64,000 nt of DNA from contig NC_133666.1 in assembly GCF_037893015.1 (NCBI RefSeq), positions 618,188,974 through 618,252,973 on the forward strand. Reading direction: 5' to 3'. A program made the translations under genes and the position numbers. The notes under the pieces were generated by a model that searched no databases, was not told where the DNA came from, and saw only the letters and a program-made list of their open reading frames with translations. This stretch comes from Macrotis lagotis. Taxonomy: Eukaryota; Chordata; Mammalia; Peramelemorphia; Peramelidae. Below, piece by piece: positions 33,265 through 42,499 of this stretch; the stretch's first letter is position 1, and each line of letters begins with the position of its first letter.

Positions 33265-33470
33265 GGCAACCTCAAGTCACAACTGGCATTTATATCATGT
33301 TTTGAGGTTTCCAAAGTGCTTTATGCCCATTATCTTGTTTTGCGGTTCCTCATTTTGCAGATGGAGGAGCTGAAGCCTGAGGTGAGATATCTTGCCCAAG
33401 GTTATCCAAGTAGAAGGGAAGAAAGCCAGGGCTCTTGGCTCCAAACCTGTGCTCCTTTTATCACATGACA
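33265..33470 (+). repeat. MIR/CORE-SINE, near full length
   Basis: GGCATTTATATCATGTTTTG, TTGCAGATGGAGGAGCTGAA, CTTGCCCAAGGTTATC. Confidence 0.8.
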
Positions 33471-33504
33471 TGCATCACTAGATAATGATTTTCTCTTTGC
33501 CCCA

Positions 33505-34259
33505 GGTTTAAAACTTCTGCTGGCTCTGGACTCAGGAGACCTGAATTCAAATCCTGACTTTGACATGTGTCAATGACCCTGATGAGACAACTGGCCTCTT
33601 AGGGCCTCTACCCTCGCAAGTATTCCTTTTTTCTCCTTTGCACTTTTTCCTTATAGGATTGACCCTTGGAAAGCACTTCGGGGACCTTAAAAAAGCCTTG
33701 AAATGAGAAACTTCCCCTCCCTAGAACTGTCACCTGAGACAAAAAGGGAAGAATCAATTCTGTCTCCTATTCTGATTCACCATTTTTCTTTGCTCTTATC
33801 ATCAGGTTCATTCCAAAGTCAGTGACCTGAGATAGGATTTTAGTTTATCTAGATTTCTTCACTGGGTAAAGGAGCTTGGGGATAAAATGTACCAGAGACA
33901 ACCACATTCTTTCTTGGGATGGTATTCTTCCTCAGATGGCAGAAAGTCATCTCTTACCTCTTACACCTCGGGTTTCAATTGTGGCTGCCGAGTACAGTTA
34001 TGAAACACCTCCTTCCCCTTCCATGGATCAAAGTATTAATAAAATTACTCCTTCCACTACCCATATGATGGGAAAAGAAGAAAAAAGAGGCTGGAGACTC
34101 TGAGAAGAGCAACTCCAAGACTTTTTAAGAACTATACACCTCCCTTAGGAAAAGGCAATGCCCCCAGGCAAGAAAGAAAGAACTCACCTCCTGATCCAGT
34201 TCCATCTGAGTCCTTCCTTCCTTTGTTCCCAAACAAGATTCTGTGTCACAAACAGGCAA
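33505..34259. other. Intergenic with one MIR fragment
   Basis: 33505-33610 is MIR-like (GACCTGAATTCAAATCC). The rest, to 34259, is unassigned. Confidence 0.4.
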
Positions 34260-34415
34260 ATTGCTTATCCTCTCAAAGGTGTTTCCTCATCTGTAAAATG
34301 CAGATGTTAATAAGTAATAATAATAGTGGGAAAATAGCTTGAAGGTTTGCTAAAGATATCCACATTTTACAGATGAGGAAACTGAGGCTTAAAATCTCAC
34401 TGGATTCAATAAACC
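34260..34415 (+). repeat. MIR-type SINE
   Basis: TTTCCTCATCTGTAAAATGC, TTTACAGATGAGGAAACTGA. Confidence 0.7.
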
Positions 34416-36489
34416 TCAAAAGTTTTGCGTAAATGTACAATTCATTTCTTCCTTTCTGAAGGTGAAAAACTAGAACCAGAAGATAAAATGATCTGGAGAA
34501 ATTAGATTTGGACCACAATCCCATTGTGGCTCAGATCACTTAATATGAAGGAAAAGGGATTATGTGTCAGCTATGGAACCTCCACTAAAATGAAAACACT
34601 CCCAAGGTCGGAGTACTAATAGCCGTTATTTTTTTTTCCTTTCACGAAACAAGATAAGAGGAGTAGCCACACTTAGCCGCTGCCTACCACTCCCTACACC
34701 TTCTCCAGTTATTCTGAAGCAAGGCCCCCATTTTCCAGCCTAGCCAAGGTTGATACCTCCTATTTCTCTACAGAAAGAAATGCTGCCTTCGACTGGCTCC
34801 AGAGCAGCTGTGCCAGCAGAAATCCTGGTGCCTGGGTGTTTCCTGCTTCGAGTTCTGAGCTCCAGGCTGCTTGGAGCAATTGGGAGAGAAGCTTCTTGCC
34901 GAAATGGCTGAGACTAAGAAATCACCAGAAGCCCTCTGGGTTACCGCACTTGTAGTTCTTGCTTCAACACTAGTGTCTTGGAGCTGCCCATTAGCCAACA
35001 GAAGGGGTTTTCATTCTGGGGAAGGAATAGCCTTCCCTACCCGCAGCCCCAGCACTCGCTCTCTCTCGGTTTTGTTTCTTTTCTCACCACTGCACCGATC
35101 CCCAAATCTGCTTCCTAAACCCCCCCCCCCCCCCCCCCCCAGTTGTAATAAATTCCCTTTCGGTCCCTCAGGCTCTTACTGCGCAGGGAAGGAACTGATC
35201 AAGTCTCAGAATCCTCCGGGCTGCAGTCGATGGTGGACACCCAAGTATTTATGTTTAATCGGGATTTAAAAAAGCTTCTCCCTTGACCCACACCTGAGGA
35301 CTAGAAACCAAATGACGTCTTTAAATCAGGTCAACGAAACCTGCTAAATACCTGCCGCTTGTAAGGGGGCTGGGACGAGCACAGAGTAGCCAGGTGAGTG
35401 AGGGAGGAGGCAAAGCTGGGGAAGCAGAAGGGAAGGGCCTCTTCCCTCTGGGTCTCTCTAGGCTCAAAAAAAAATACAAAACCAAAACATTTAAAAAACC
35501 AAACCCCAGTCTCGTCCCAAAGTCTCAACTCAGGGTGCAAAGGAAGCCGCCGATCCAGACCCCCGAAGTGCGGAAGTATTGGCTTTCCTCTGCAAAAGAC
35601 TGCACGCCATCGGGGGACGGTGGTCGTGGGAATGAGCCCGATTTCCGAAGAGGCAGATTCCCGAGGGCTCCCTGGAAGTGAGCAGCAGTTGGACGGTCAG
35701 GGCTCCAGGGACTGCAGTCATCAGGGCCCAACAAGGAACAGCCCACGTCACCCTCGCCCTCTCCCTCGCCTCTCCGACTAGTTGGGTTAGGGAAGGGAAA
35801 GCAAGCTGCAGCGGCCATCCCGGCCGCCCTCCGGAAGGGGACCCGCCGTAACGCTCCCAGTCCTCTCACGTTCTCGTCTCCCCGGGGCTCCACGTCCCCC
35901 CCTTCAGTGACCCCATCTCACTGCCGCTCCAGGATCCTCAGTGTCCCCGCCTGGGCCTCGGGGAGCCCCGGGCCGCACCCGGACACTTGCCGCAGGGAAG
36001 GAGGCTCCTGGACAAACTAGAGAGATCCAGCGAAAGAAGCGGGAGAGAGACGGATTCCCATGCCCAACCTCGGCCCTTTCCCATTTAATTCCTGCCTCAT
36101 TTGGGGGCTTCGCTTGAGGACCAGGAAAAACAAAACTAAACAAAAACCCACCCTCCTGCCCCCAACTCCAGGCCACCATCAATCCCAAGCGACCCAAGGG
36201 CATCTGACCGGGCCCGGCGTGGGCAGGGCACCCTCAGGGCTCAGCTCTCCCTGGGGCTCCAGCCCCTTCCCTGCCCCACCCCGCCCCGAGCGCCCTAGCC
36301 CAGGCCGCCGCCGCCACCCTTGCTCGCCGGGCTTCCTTCCGTGGGCCGGGCCCCCGAGGGTCTCCGCGACTCCCCGTTTCCCTGCCTCTGCCCACACTCC
36401 ACACCCTCTTCCCAAACTGGCCCCAGAGAGAAAGAAGACTCAGAGTCCCCCCCCCCCCCCCCAACAGAGCAGCGGAGGCGACAGCGGGG
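34416..36489. other. Unique sequence downstream of the MAFA 3' UTR, second CpG-rich block
   Basis: 34416-35540 is unassigned, with a 21-nt C run at 35120-35140. 35540-36489 is GC- and CpG-rich with a 16-nt C run at 36447-36462. The many ORFs on both strands have no domain and reflect composition. A separate CpG-island transcript is possible but unsupported. Confidence 0.45.
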
Positions 36490-36505
36490 CTTCCATCTCA
36501 ACAGG

Positions 36506-36511
36506 TTTATT
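36506..36511 (-). terminator. MAFA: Candidate MAFA poly(A) signal AATAAA
   Basis: Reads AATAAA on the minus strand, followed by TG-rich sequence (CTGTTG, then CTCTGTTGGGGG) within about 45 nt. I see no other canonical AATAAA or ATTAAA on this strand between here and the stop codon. Confidence 0.5.
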
Positions 36512-37244
36512 CGTTGTTTCTCTTTCCTCAGTTTTCGTAGCAAATGGAAAAATAAAATAAAGGAAAGGGAAGGAACAAGTCAGCCCCACTCTCGGGGCGG
36601 AGGGCGCACTCCCCCGGGCCCCACAAGTTGGACAGAGCCGAAGGACTCCAACTGAAGGACGAAAGAAGGGCCAGGGGCCCGGCCAGCTCTGGAGGCTGCC
36701 GGGATCCCGGGGGGCACGGTGGGCCAGGCGCTCCGGGCTGGGCGCATCTCCTCTTGCACTCGGCCCTGAGGCCCTCCCCAGCCCACAAGGGCCGTCCAGC
36801 TTTCAACACAACAACAACAACAAAAATAAAAAGAAACAAAAACGCAAACGAAACACAAAGCAATTAAATTAAAAGGTACAAAAAAACCCAACAAACAAAA
36901 CCAGAAATCCTCGCGGCCTGGGTCTCATTCCCTTCTCGGCTTGTCAATTCTGGGCTCTCTAGAAACCCTGTGCGTTCTGTCCTTTCACTCCTTTTCCAGG
37001 GCTAAAAAGGGATTCGTTTCCCGGGGAATAATAAATACAATCTGGTGCATAGAGAAGTAACAGCCCGCGGCCCAAGTCCGCCTGCTCCGGCCGTCGCCGC
37101 AGGCCGCCAGCTGGAGTTGGTCTCCAATCCACCTGCACGGGCTTCCTCTGCCCCCCACCCTCGACCCACCCCCACCCCCCAGAGTAGCAGTCATAGTAGT
37201 AGTAGGATTAAACAGCATAGATACTTCCTCTTGGTTTAAATCTC

Positions 37245-37250
<6 letters not shown>

Positions 37251-37276
<26 letters not shown>

Positions 37277-37277
37277 C
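37251..37277. repeat. (AAAAC)n short tandem repeat
   Basis: About five units of AAAAC on the plus strand, giving a UUUUG repeat in the inferred MAFA 3' UTR. Confidence 0.85.
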
Positions 37278-37619
37278 AGGCCAAGAGCAGTGGGCGGGCA
37301 GCCGGCAGCTCTGGGACCCGCGCGGCGGACCCGACGCGCGGCGGACAGGGAGGGCCAGCGGGCGCCCCGCGGGTCGGGGGCGGCGGCAGGCAGCTGCTCA
37401 CTCAGTGGTCTCGCACATGCTGGGACAAAAACTTGGGGGTTAAGACTCGGAGCGTGGGGGGGCACTGTTTTCCCTCCAGTTTTTGTTTTCAAAATCATCG
37501 AGCAAAATAGAAAAGGAGAAATGGGGGGGGGGGCGGAATTAAGAGGGAAGGAGAGGAAGGGGCAGAGAAAGAACAGGTGGAAGGAAAGAGACAGGCAGAG
37601 AGGGAGACGGGGACAGTGA

Positions 37620-37982
37620 AAAGGAGAGAGAGAGAGAGAGAATGAGAAAATGAGAGAGAGAAAGAGACAGAGAGAGAATGAGAGACAGACAGAGAGAGAG
37701 AATGAGAGAATAAGAGAGAGAAAGAGACAGAGAGACAGAGAGAGAGAGAGAGAATGAGAAAATGAGAGAGAGAAAGAGACAGAGAGAGAATGAGAGACAG
37801 ACAGAGAGAGAGAATGAGAGAATAAGAGAGAGAAAGAGACAGAGAGACAGAGAGAGAGAGAGAGAATGAGAAAATGAGAGAGAGAAAGAGACAGAGAGAG
37901 AATGAGAGACAGAGAGAATGAGAGAATAAGAGAGAAAGAGACAGAGACAGAGAGAGAATGAGAGAGAAAGAGACAGAGAGAC

Positions 37983-38038
<56 letters not shown>

Positions 38039-38040
38039 AG
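37620..38040. repeat. Purine-rich array with 112-bp higher-order repeat
   Basis: Almost uninterrupted GA-rich sequence with rare T and C. The landmark AATGAGAAAA starts at 37641, 37753 and 37865, and AATGAGAGAC at 37677, 37789 and 37901: exactly 112 bp each time. A shortened, diverged last unit passes into a pure (GA)n run at 37990-38032. It lies in the inferred MAFA 3' UTR, so the transcript would be CU-rich. Confidence 0.9.
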
Positions 38041-38100
38041 AGCCGGAGAAGGAGTAAGAGCAAAGGACGAGAGCTGAGCCCTCCAAACCTAAATTCTACA

Positions 38101-38108
38101 TATGTACA
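38101..38108 (-). promoter_or_regulatory. Pumilio-type element in the MAFA 3' UTR
   Basis: The minus strand reads TGTACATA, an exact match to the PUF consensus UGUANAUA, inside a short AT-rich island flanked by GC-rich sequence, about 775 nt after the stop codon. Function inferred. Confidence 0.4.
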
Positions 38109-38880
38109 AGTGGCCTCCTTTAAATAAGTTAAATCTGGCTCAAGTTTCCTGTTTAAAATAACCATTCTCCATCCTCATAGCAATAAGGTTAATAATAATA
38201 ATAATAATACTAATTCATAATAATGATGATAGTAGTAGCAATGCCAATGAACATCACCCCCGTGCTCAGCACCATCTTAGCCGAAGGGGCCGGAGGGAAC
38301 GGTCCGAGCAGGCAAAGTCCCCCTTCCACCCACACTTCCAGGTCCGAGCCTGGAGACAATCCTGGCCCCGGCCCGGGGTGGGGAAGCGGGGCTCTCCGCC
38401 GGGACGGCCCCGGGCTCTGGAGCCGGAGATTGCGGTTTGGGCCCGGGCCTGGGTGTCCGGGGGCGCGCGCGGGCCTCCGGGACGGGCCCTAGCCCGGCCG
38501 CTTAAGACTTTTCTGTGCGGAGAGTTGGGTTCGGGAGACAGAAGGACGGAAAGGATGCAGAACCGTCAAGGCGCCAAAGTGCCGGAGAGAGAGAGAGAGA
38601 CTGGGCCCGAGGCCCGGGCGGGGACCCCCGAGTCCATACATGGCCCGCATGCAGGGAGGCCCGGCGGGGAGAAGGGGCGGGGGGGACGCAGGCGGCCGCT
38701 CCCCCCGAGTCCTAGGAAAGTTTGGAGGAGAGGCGGCCTCCGAGCGCCGCGGCGCTCCCGGGCCCGGGCCCCCCTTCCCGGGGCGGCCTCCCTCGGGGGG
38801 GAGCTTCTGGACGCGTCCCGAGTTCAGAGCGGCCTTGGGCCGGGCCCCGGCTCCCGGGCGGAGGCCCCGGGGACCCCGGC

Positions 38881-39957
38881 TCACAGGAAGTAGTCGGCGG
38901 CCCCCTTGGCGGCCCCCGGGGCGGCCTGGGGCGGGGAGGGCTCCCGGGCGAAGCCGCCGCCTCCGGCCGCCGGCCCGGGCCCCGCCGGCCCCGGGCCTCC
39001 CCGGCCCGCCAGCTTCTCGTATTTCTCCCGGTAGAGGTCCCGCTCCTTGGCCAGGCGGCCCACCTCCAGCTTCAGCTGCTCCACCTGGCTCTGCAGCTGG
39101 CACTTCTCGCTCTCCAGGATGTGCCGCTGCTGCACCCGCTTGTAGCGGCAGGACTGCGCGTAGCCGCGGTTCTTGAGCGTGCGCCGCTTCTGCTTCAGGC
39201 GGATCACCTCCTCCTTGCTGAAGCCCCGCAGCTGCCGGTTCAGCTCGCGCACCGACATGGACACCAGCTGGTCGTCGGAGAAGCGCTCCTCCAGGCGCAC
39301 GTGGTGGCCGTGGCCGTGGCCGTGGGCCGCGCCGTGGTGGTGGTGGTGGTGGGCCGCGTGGTGGTGGTGGTGGTGGTGGTGGGCCGCGTGGTGGTGGCCG
39401 GGCCCCAGCTCCTCCCCGGCGCCCCCGCCGCCGCCCGCGCCCGCGCCCGCGCCCGCGCCGCCGCCCGGGAAGCCCTGGGCCCGGAAGGTCTCGTAGGCCG
39501 CGGCCGAGGGGTGGGCGCCGTGGTGGGCGCTGCCGATGAGCGCCTCCACCGCGTCCTCCGGCGTCAGGTTGAGCGCCTCGGGGTTGAGGTGGTGCTGGTA
39601 GCCGCTCATCCAGTACAGGTCCTCCAGCGGCGGCTTGCCGCCCAGCGCCCCGACGGCCGGGGGGCCCGCGCTCGCAGGCCCGGGGGGCCCCCCGCCGGGC
39701 GCGCCGCCGCCGCCGCCGCCCCCGGGGCCGCCGGTGCCCGGGCTCGGGGCGCAGAAGCTGGGCGAGGACGGGACGGAGGAGCAGGGCGTGCTGAGCGGCG
39801 TGGAGGACAGGGAGCCGGGGGGCAGGCGGTGGCAGAAGCGCTCCGCTTCGGGGGGCTCCTTCTTCACCTCGAACTTCATCAGGTCGAAGTCGTTCACGTA
39901 CTCGATGGCCAGGGGACTGCTGGGCAGCTCGCCGCCCATCGCCAGCTCCGAGGCCAT
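38881..39957 (-). CDS. MAFA: MAFA, large-Maf bZIP transcription factor (single-exon CDS)
   Basis: The product is a nuclear DNA-binding activator; in mammals MAFA binds MARE/C1 elements and drives insulin transcription in beta cells. Seen here: 358 codons with no intron, close to the human length of about 353. The N-terminal activation domain (1-120) holds a VKKE sumoylation motif at K32, Ser14-Pro, and the S49/T53/T57/S61/S65 GSK3 ladder. Gly/Pro-rich (74-100), Gly/Ala (165-181) and His-rich (188-219) tracts follow. The extended homology region is about 226-253. The basic region contains NRGYAQSCR at 263-271, with the Maf-type Tyr266. Zipper positions are L281, L288, L295, L302, Y309 and L316. 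The tail ends in DYFL. Residue 272 is Tyr, where human MAFA as I recall it has Phe and MAFB has Tyr. The start has a good context (G at -3 and +4). The His-rich tract and C-terminus favour MAFA over MAFB, MAF or NRL. No other gene is visible nearby. Confidence 0.97.
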   Translation of the reverse strand: MASELAMGGELPSSPLAIEYVNDFDLMKFEVKKEPPEAERFCHRLPPGSLSSTPLSTPCSSVPSSPSFCAPSPGTGGPGGGGGGGAPGGGPPGPASAGPPAVGALGGKPPLEDLYWMSGYQHHLNPEALNLTPEDAVEALIGSAHHGAHPSAAAYETFRAQGFPGGGAGAGAGAGGGGGAGEELGPGHHHAAHHHHHHHHAAHHHHHHGAAHGHGHGHHVRLEERFSDDQLVSMSVRELNRQLRGFSKEEVIRLKQKRRTLKNRGYAQSCRYKRVQQRHILESEKCQLQSQVEQLKLEVGRLAKERDLYREKYEKLAGRGGPGPAGPGPAAGGGGFAREPSPPQAAPGAAKGAADYFL

Positions 39958-40350
39958 CTCAGGGGGGGCCCGGCCCCGGCCCGCCCCGCGCGCCCTGGCC
40001 GCCCGGGGCCGCGGGGCGCAGCGCGGCGCCCCCGACGGGGCGGGCGGCCGCGGCCGAGGCGCGGGGTCTGGGCCCGCGGAGGCGGGGGGGGGGGCGCGCG
40101 GGGCGCAAAAGTTAGTCGGAGCGGACTGGCGGGGAAGTGCGCGGCGGCGCCCGGGGCCGGCTCCCCGCGCGCCTGGGCTGAGACGCCGCCCGGGCCCCGG
40201 AGCCGGCGCCCTCCCCGGCCCGGCCCGGCCCGCTCGGCTGCGGCACGCGCCGCTCCCGCGGCTTCCCAGGCGCGGCCGGCGCGTCCCGGCGCGTCCCGGC
40301 CCGGCCCGGCCCGCCCAGCGCCCCCCCCCGCCCCCGGCTCCGCGCGCTCG
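39958..40350 (-). other. MAFA: MAFA 5' untranslated leader (inferred)
   Basis: This is the stretch between the expected start site, about 25-30 bp downstream of the TATA box, and the MAFA ATG. It is about 390 nt and extremely GC-rich. On the minus strand it contains no ATG, so no upstream ORF competes with the MAFA start. The transcription start is inferred from the TATA position only. Confidence 0.6.
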
Positions 40351-40373
40351 GAACGCGCAACGCCGCGGCGGCC

Positions 40374-40381
40374 CTTTTATA
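40374..40381 (-). promoter_or_regulatory. MAFA: MAFA TATA box
   Basis: On the minus strand the sequence reads CTATAAAAGGG inside a GC-rich island, a near-ideal TATA element about 417 bp upstream of the ATG. A TATA-driven promoter fits a tissue-restricted regulator such as MAFA. Start expected near 40345-40350. Confidence 0.75.
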
Positions 40382-40431
40382 GAGCGCGGCGCGCGAGCCC
40401 GCCTCCCCGGGCGGGAGCCGCAGCCCCCAGG

Positions 40432-40436
40432 CCAAT
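40432..40436 (+). promoter_or_regulatory. Inverted CCAAT box (NF-Y type) of the MAFA promoter
   Basis: GGCCAATCGG matches the NF-Y consensus on the plus strand, so it reads ATTGG toward MAFA. It lies about 85 bp upstream of the predicted start, the usual NF-Y distance. Confidence 0.6.
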
Positions 40437-40460
40437 CGGAACCCCAGCCCGGCCGTGCTC

Positions 40461-40521
40461 ATTTGCCTATCCCCATGGCAACCCGGGAGCCCAGCTGTCA
40501 ATCTCCTGCGGGAAACAGCTG
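40461..40521 (-). promoter_or_regulatory. Proximal promoter motif block: X-box-like, PBX/MEIS-like and two E-boxes
   Basis: Within 61 bp there is an X-box-like site at 40469-40482 (GTTGCC-AT-GGGGAT on the minus strand; one half perfect for RFX). There is also AGATTGACAG at 40495-40504 on the minus strand (9 of 10 to PBX-PREP/MEIS TGATTGACAG) and CAGCTG E-boxes at 40492-40497 and 40516-40521. Composition is less GC-rich than the surroundings. The motifs are seen; binding is inferred. Confidence 0.45.
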
Positions 40522-40921
40522 TGGGTGAGCGGAAGGCAGGAGCCGCTAGGAGCGGGATCGCGGGGCGCGGCCCCCTAGTGGCCGGCGCTGGAGATTGCGC
40601 GGGGACGGGGTGGGACGTCCCGGCCTGGCCCGAGGAGCCCGCCGCCCCGGCCCCGGGCCCGTCGGGGGGGGCGCCCGCGGGGGTCCGCAGCGCCTCCGCC
40701 TCTTCCAAAGGCTCCGGCCCAGAGACGGGCAGCCAACACGGCCGGGCCGGCGGGCCTGGAGCGACAAGACCGGGCTTAGTCCGCGAGGGAAGTCGCGGCC
40801 CGTCTCGTCTGGGCTAGGAAAGACTGAGATCCCAGAGGCTCCTTCCACCTCTCCCCCCGTTGCCCCCAGCCCGCATCTAGCCGGGAAATCCCTTCACGTC
40901 TCCTCCTCCAGCTGGGAGACC

Positions 40922-41078
40922 AAAACTGGGAGACCCGCGTGCCCCCGCGTGCCCGGGGGGCTGCGGGGAGAAAACTGGGAGACCCGCGTGCCCCCGGGTG
41001 CCCGGGGGGCTGCGGGGAGAAAACTGGGAGACCCGCGTGCCCCCGCGTGCCCCCGCGCGCCCGGGGGCTGCGGGGAGA
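40922..41078. repeat. 49-bp GC-rich minisatellite, three copies, upstream of MAFA
   Basis: The unit begins AAAACTGGGAGACCCGCGTG and recurs at 40922, 40971 and 41020, an exact 49-bp period. The third unit carries a GC-rich insertion. It lies about 570 bp upstream of the predicted start. Confidence 0.9.
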
Positions 41079-41956
41079 CCCCAGGCGCTGCCCAGCCGTC
41101 CGGCTTCCAGGGCCGGCGGCAGGAGCGCTATTAAGATCCACACCGACTCGTCATCCAACCCAGGCTCCTCATTTTACAGCTTGGGGAACTGAGGCTTCAG
41201 AAGGCGCAGAGCCGGCGCTACAGCCTAAGCCTTCCGTTTCCAAACCCAACTCTTTCCCACCCTTCTCCTCTGTCTTCCGCTGCTGCCGATTTTAGCATTC
41301 ATCATTTCCATCCTCCGAACATCATAGGAATGCAACAAGGAGAGGTTTGGCCAAGCTGGGGGCCAGGACGGCAAACATCAGATGGCCTCTGTGGAGGCTG
41401 AAGCGAGATCTGGCGACCTGACTGGGGGGGGGGGGGGGGGGCGGGGGGAGCAGTTGGGCCTGGATCACTGGAAAAATCAAAGGAATGGTCTCCACTAGAA
41501 ATAGGAAATGCAGATTTGAGAGCAGGATGGAGGGGGGAGCGGGGAGACGTCGGTAGGCGGGGAAATCCGAATGGAGCTGTCCAGCAGGCACTTGGAACCT
41601 GGGTTTACATGCGTTTTTTTTCAGGATGACGATAGACTCCGTGGGGAAGGGGTTGGGGAAACATCCAATTTAGGAGCCAGGAAGAGGAGGGCAACCTCAA
41701 TGTTTTGTTCAGCATCTTATTTCTACATTATCAGTGCCTCATACCATCTTCCACAACCAACTGTTGCAAATCTTTTTTGTTCACTCTGGCCCTGGAACGT
41801 ACCTCCAATGGCTGATGGCTTCAGATATTGGTTCTTTCAGCTCCCCTCTTTTTAATTTTTCTCTTTTTTATTTGCTTATTTTAAACAATGAATTAAAGCA
41901 AAATGGCTTATTACGCAATAAACAATCATCTAAATATTAAGAAGCTTCTTTCTTAA
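41079..41956. other. MAFA upstream flank: MIR trace, G-run, unique sequence
   Basis: 41165-41205 resembles a MIR core (CTCATTTTACAGCTTGGGG). 41424-41441 is an 18-G run followed by CGGGGGG, a potential G-quadruplex. The remainder is unassigned. Confidence 0.5.
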
Positions 41957-42226
41957 TTTTTTTTTTTTGGTCTAGGACTTCCTGTCTCAACTAGGTTAGA
42001 AGTACAGTCAATACCCACAGAGCTGATCTCAAATACTGATCAGAACAGAAGTTTGGCCCTGTTCTTTTTTTCTAACCTGCTTCTGGAGCTCAACACAACT
42101 GGTCCTGTTCTCAGTATGGACACTCAGTTGACTTTAGTCCCAATGCAAGAACCCCCAGGCTCGAGTAATCCACTAGCCTCAGCCTCCTTGCCATGAGGGA
42201 CTACAGTTGTACAACACTAAGCCAGA
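41957..42226 (-). pseudogene. 7SL (SRP) RNA processed pseudogene with poly(A) tail
   Basis: On the minus strand the order of landmarks follows 7SL RNA. The 5' Alu domain has TGTAGTCC and GGAGGCTGAGGCT (42175-42187), then an S-domain part with GTGTCC. The 3' Alu domain has CTGATCAGTA (about 42033-42042), and a 12-nt A run (41957-41968) marks reverse transcription. Many substitutions and small deletions are present, so it is not a working gene. Marsupials lack 7SL-derived SINEs of the primate Alu type, so a direct 7SL retrocopy is the simplest reading. No clear target-site duplication was seen. Confidence 0.75.
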
Positions 42227-42379
42227 TGAAGTGTCTTAGTGTCTTATAAAATGAATTTTACTGACGCTTTAAAAAATATCCATCAATCTAACTCACAATC
42301 ATTTCCGAAAATATCTCCCTCCCAATTCCAATTGAACAATTAAGTAAAAATACTTTTTTAGATACAGAAACTGCACCAG

Positions 42380-42421
42380 GAAATACATACATACATACAT
42401 ACACACACACACATACACACA
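42380..42421. repeat. (ATAC)n/(AC)n microsatellite
   Basis: ATACATACATAC then ACACACACAC. Confidence 0.9.
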
Positions 42422-42499
42422 ATATTATGTCATAGTAAAAAACACTTCTGTTATGAGGAAGCTTGCTTAATTATCTTTTCTTCTGAACCTCTGTTTTTT

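Larger units (their letters stand above)
36490..38880 (-). other. MAFA: Inferred MAFA 3' UTR, about 2.4 kb
   Basis: From the MAFA stop codon toward lower coordinates, the only AATAAA on the minus strand is at 36506-36511. The interval holds a GC-rich first 600 nt and an AT-rich island at 38090-38240 with a Pumilio-type site. It also holds a CU-rich (minus-strand) array at 37620-38040, a (TTTTG)n tract at 37251-37277, AUUUA-type sequence near 37030-37042, and U-rich sequence at 36790-36890. The exact end needs transcript data. Confidence 0.5.
38250..41120. promoter_or_regulatory. CpG island covering MAFA coding region, leader and promoter
   Basis: The whole interval is very rich in G, C and CpG, ending abruptly at the AT-richer sequence near 41130. 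It spans the MAFA promoter, leader, CDS and first part of the 3' UTR. A weaker CpG-rich block continues at 35540-36760. Confidence 0.85.

Noticed and set aside
35394..36894. Many 80-170-codon ORFs on both strands in the second GC-rich block
   Set aside because: No domain, no consistent frame, and the block is best seen as MAFA 3' UTR plus flank; a non-coding CpG transcript cannot be ruled in or out.
37244..38165. Minus-strand ORFs of 280 and 208 codons rich in Ser/Leu
   Set aside because: They are translations of the (GA)n higher-order repeat; low-complexity SLSLSL text is not a protein signal.
38722..40578. 618-codon open frame on the plus strand, antisense to MAFA
   Set aside because: It mirrors the GC-rich MAFA CDS, leader and promoter, is all Ala/Gly/Pro/Arg with no domain, and long antisense frames are expected where stop codons are rare.
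39635..40708. Plus-strand 297-codon and minus-strand 198-codon ORFs at the MAFA 5' end
   Set aside because: Composition-driven frames in the CpG island; no recognisable domain, and the MAFA frame explains the conservation pattern.
41424..41447. Poly-G run as a regulatory quadruplex of MAFA
   Set aside because: Homopolymer runs of this kind recur in the window (35120, 36447, 27231); no evidence ties this one to the promoter.
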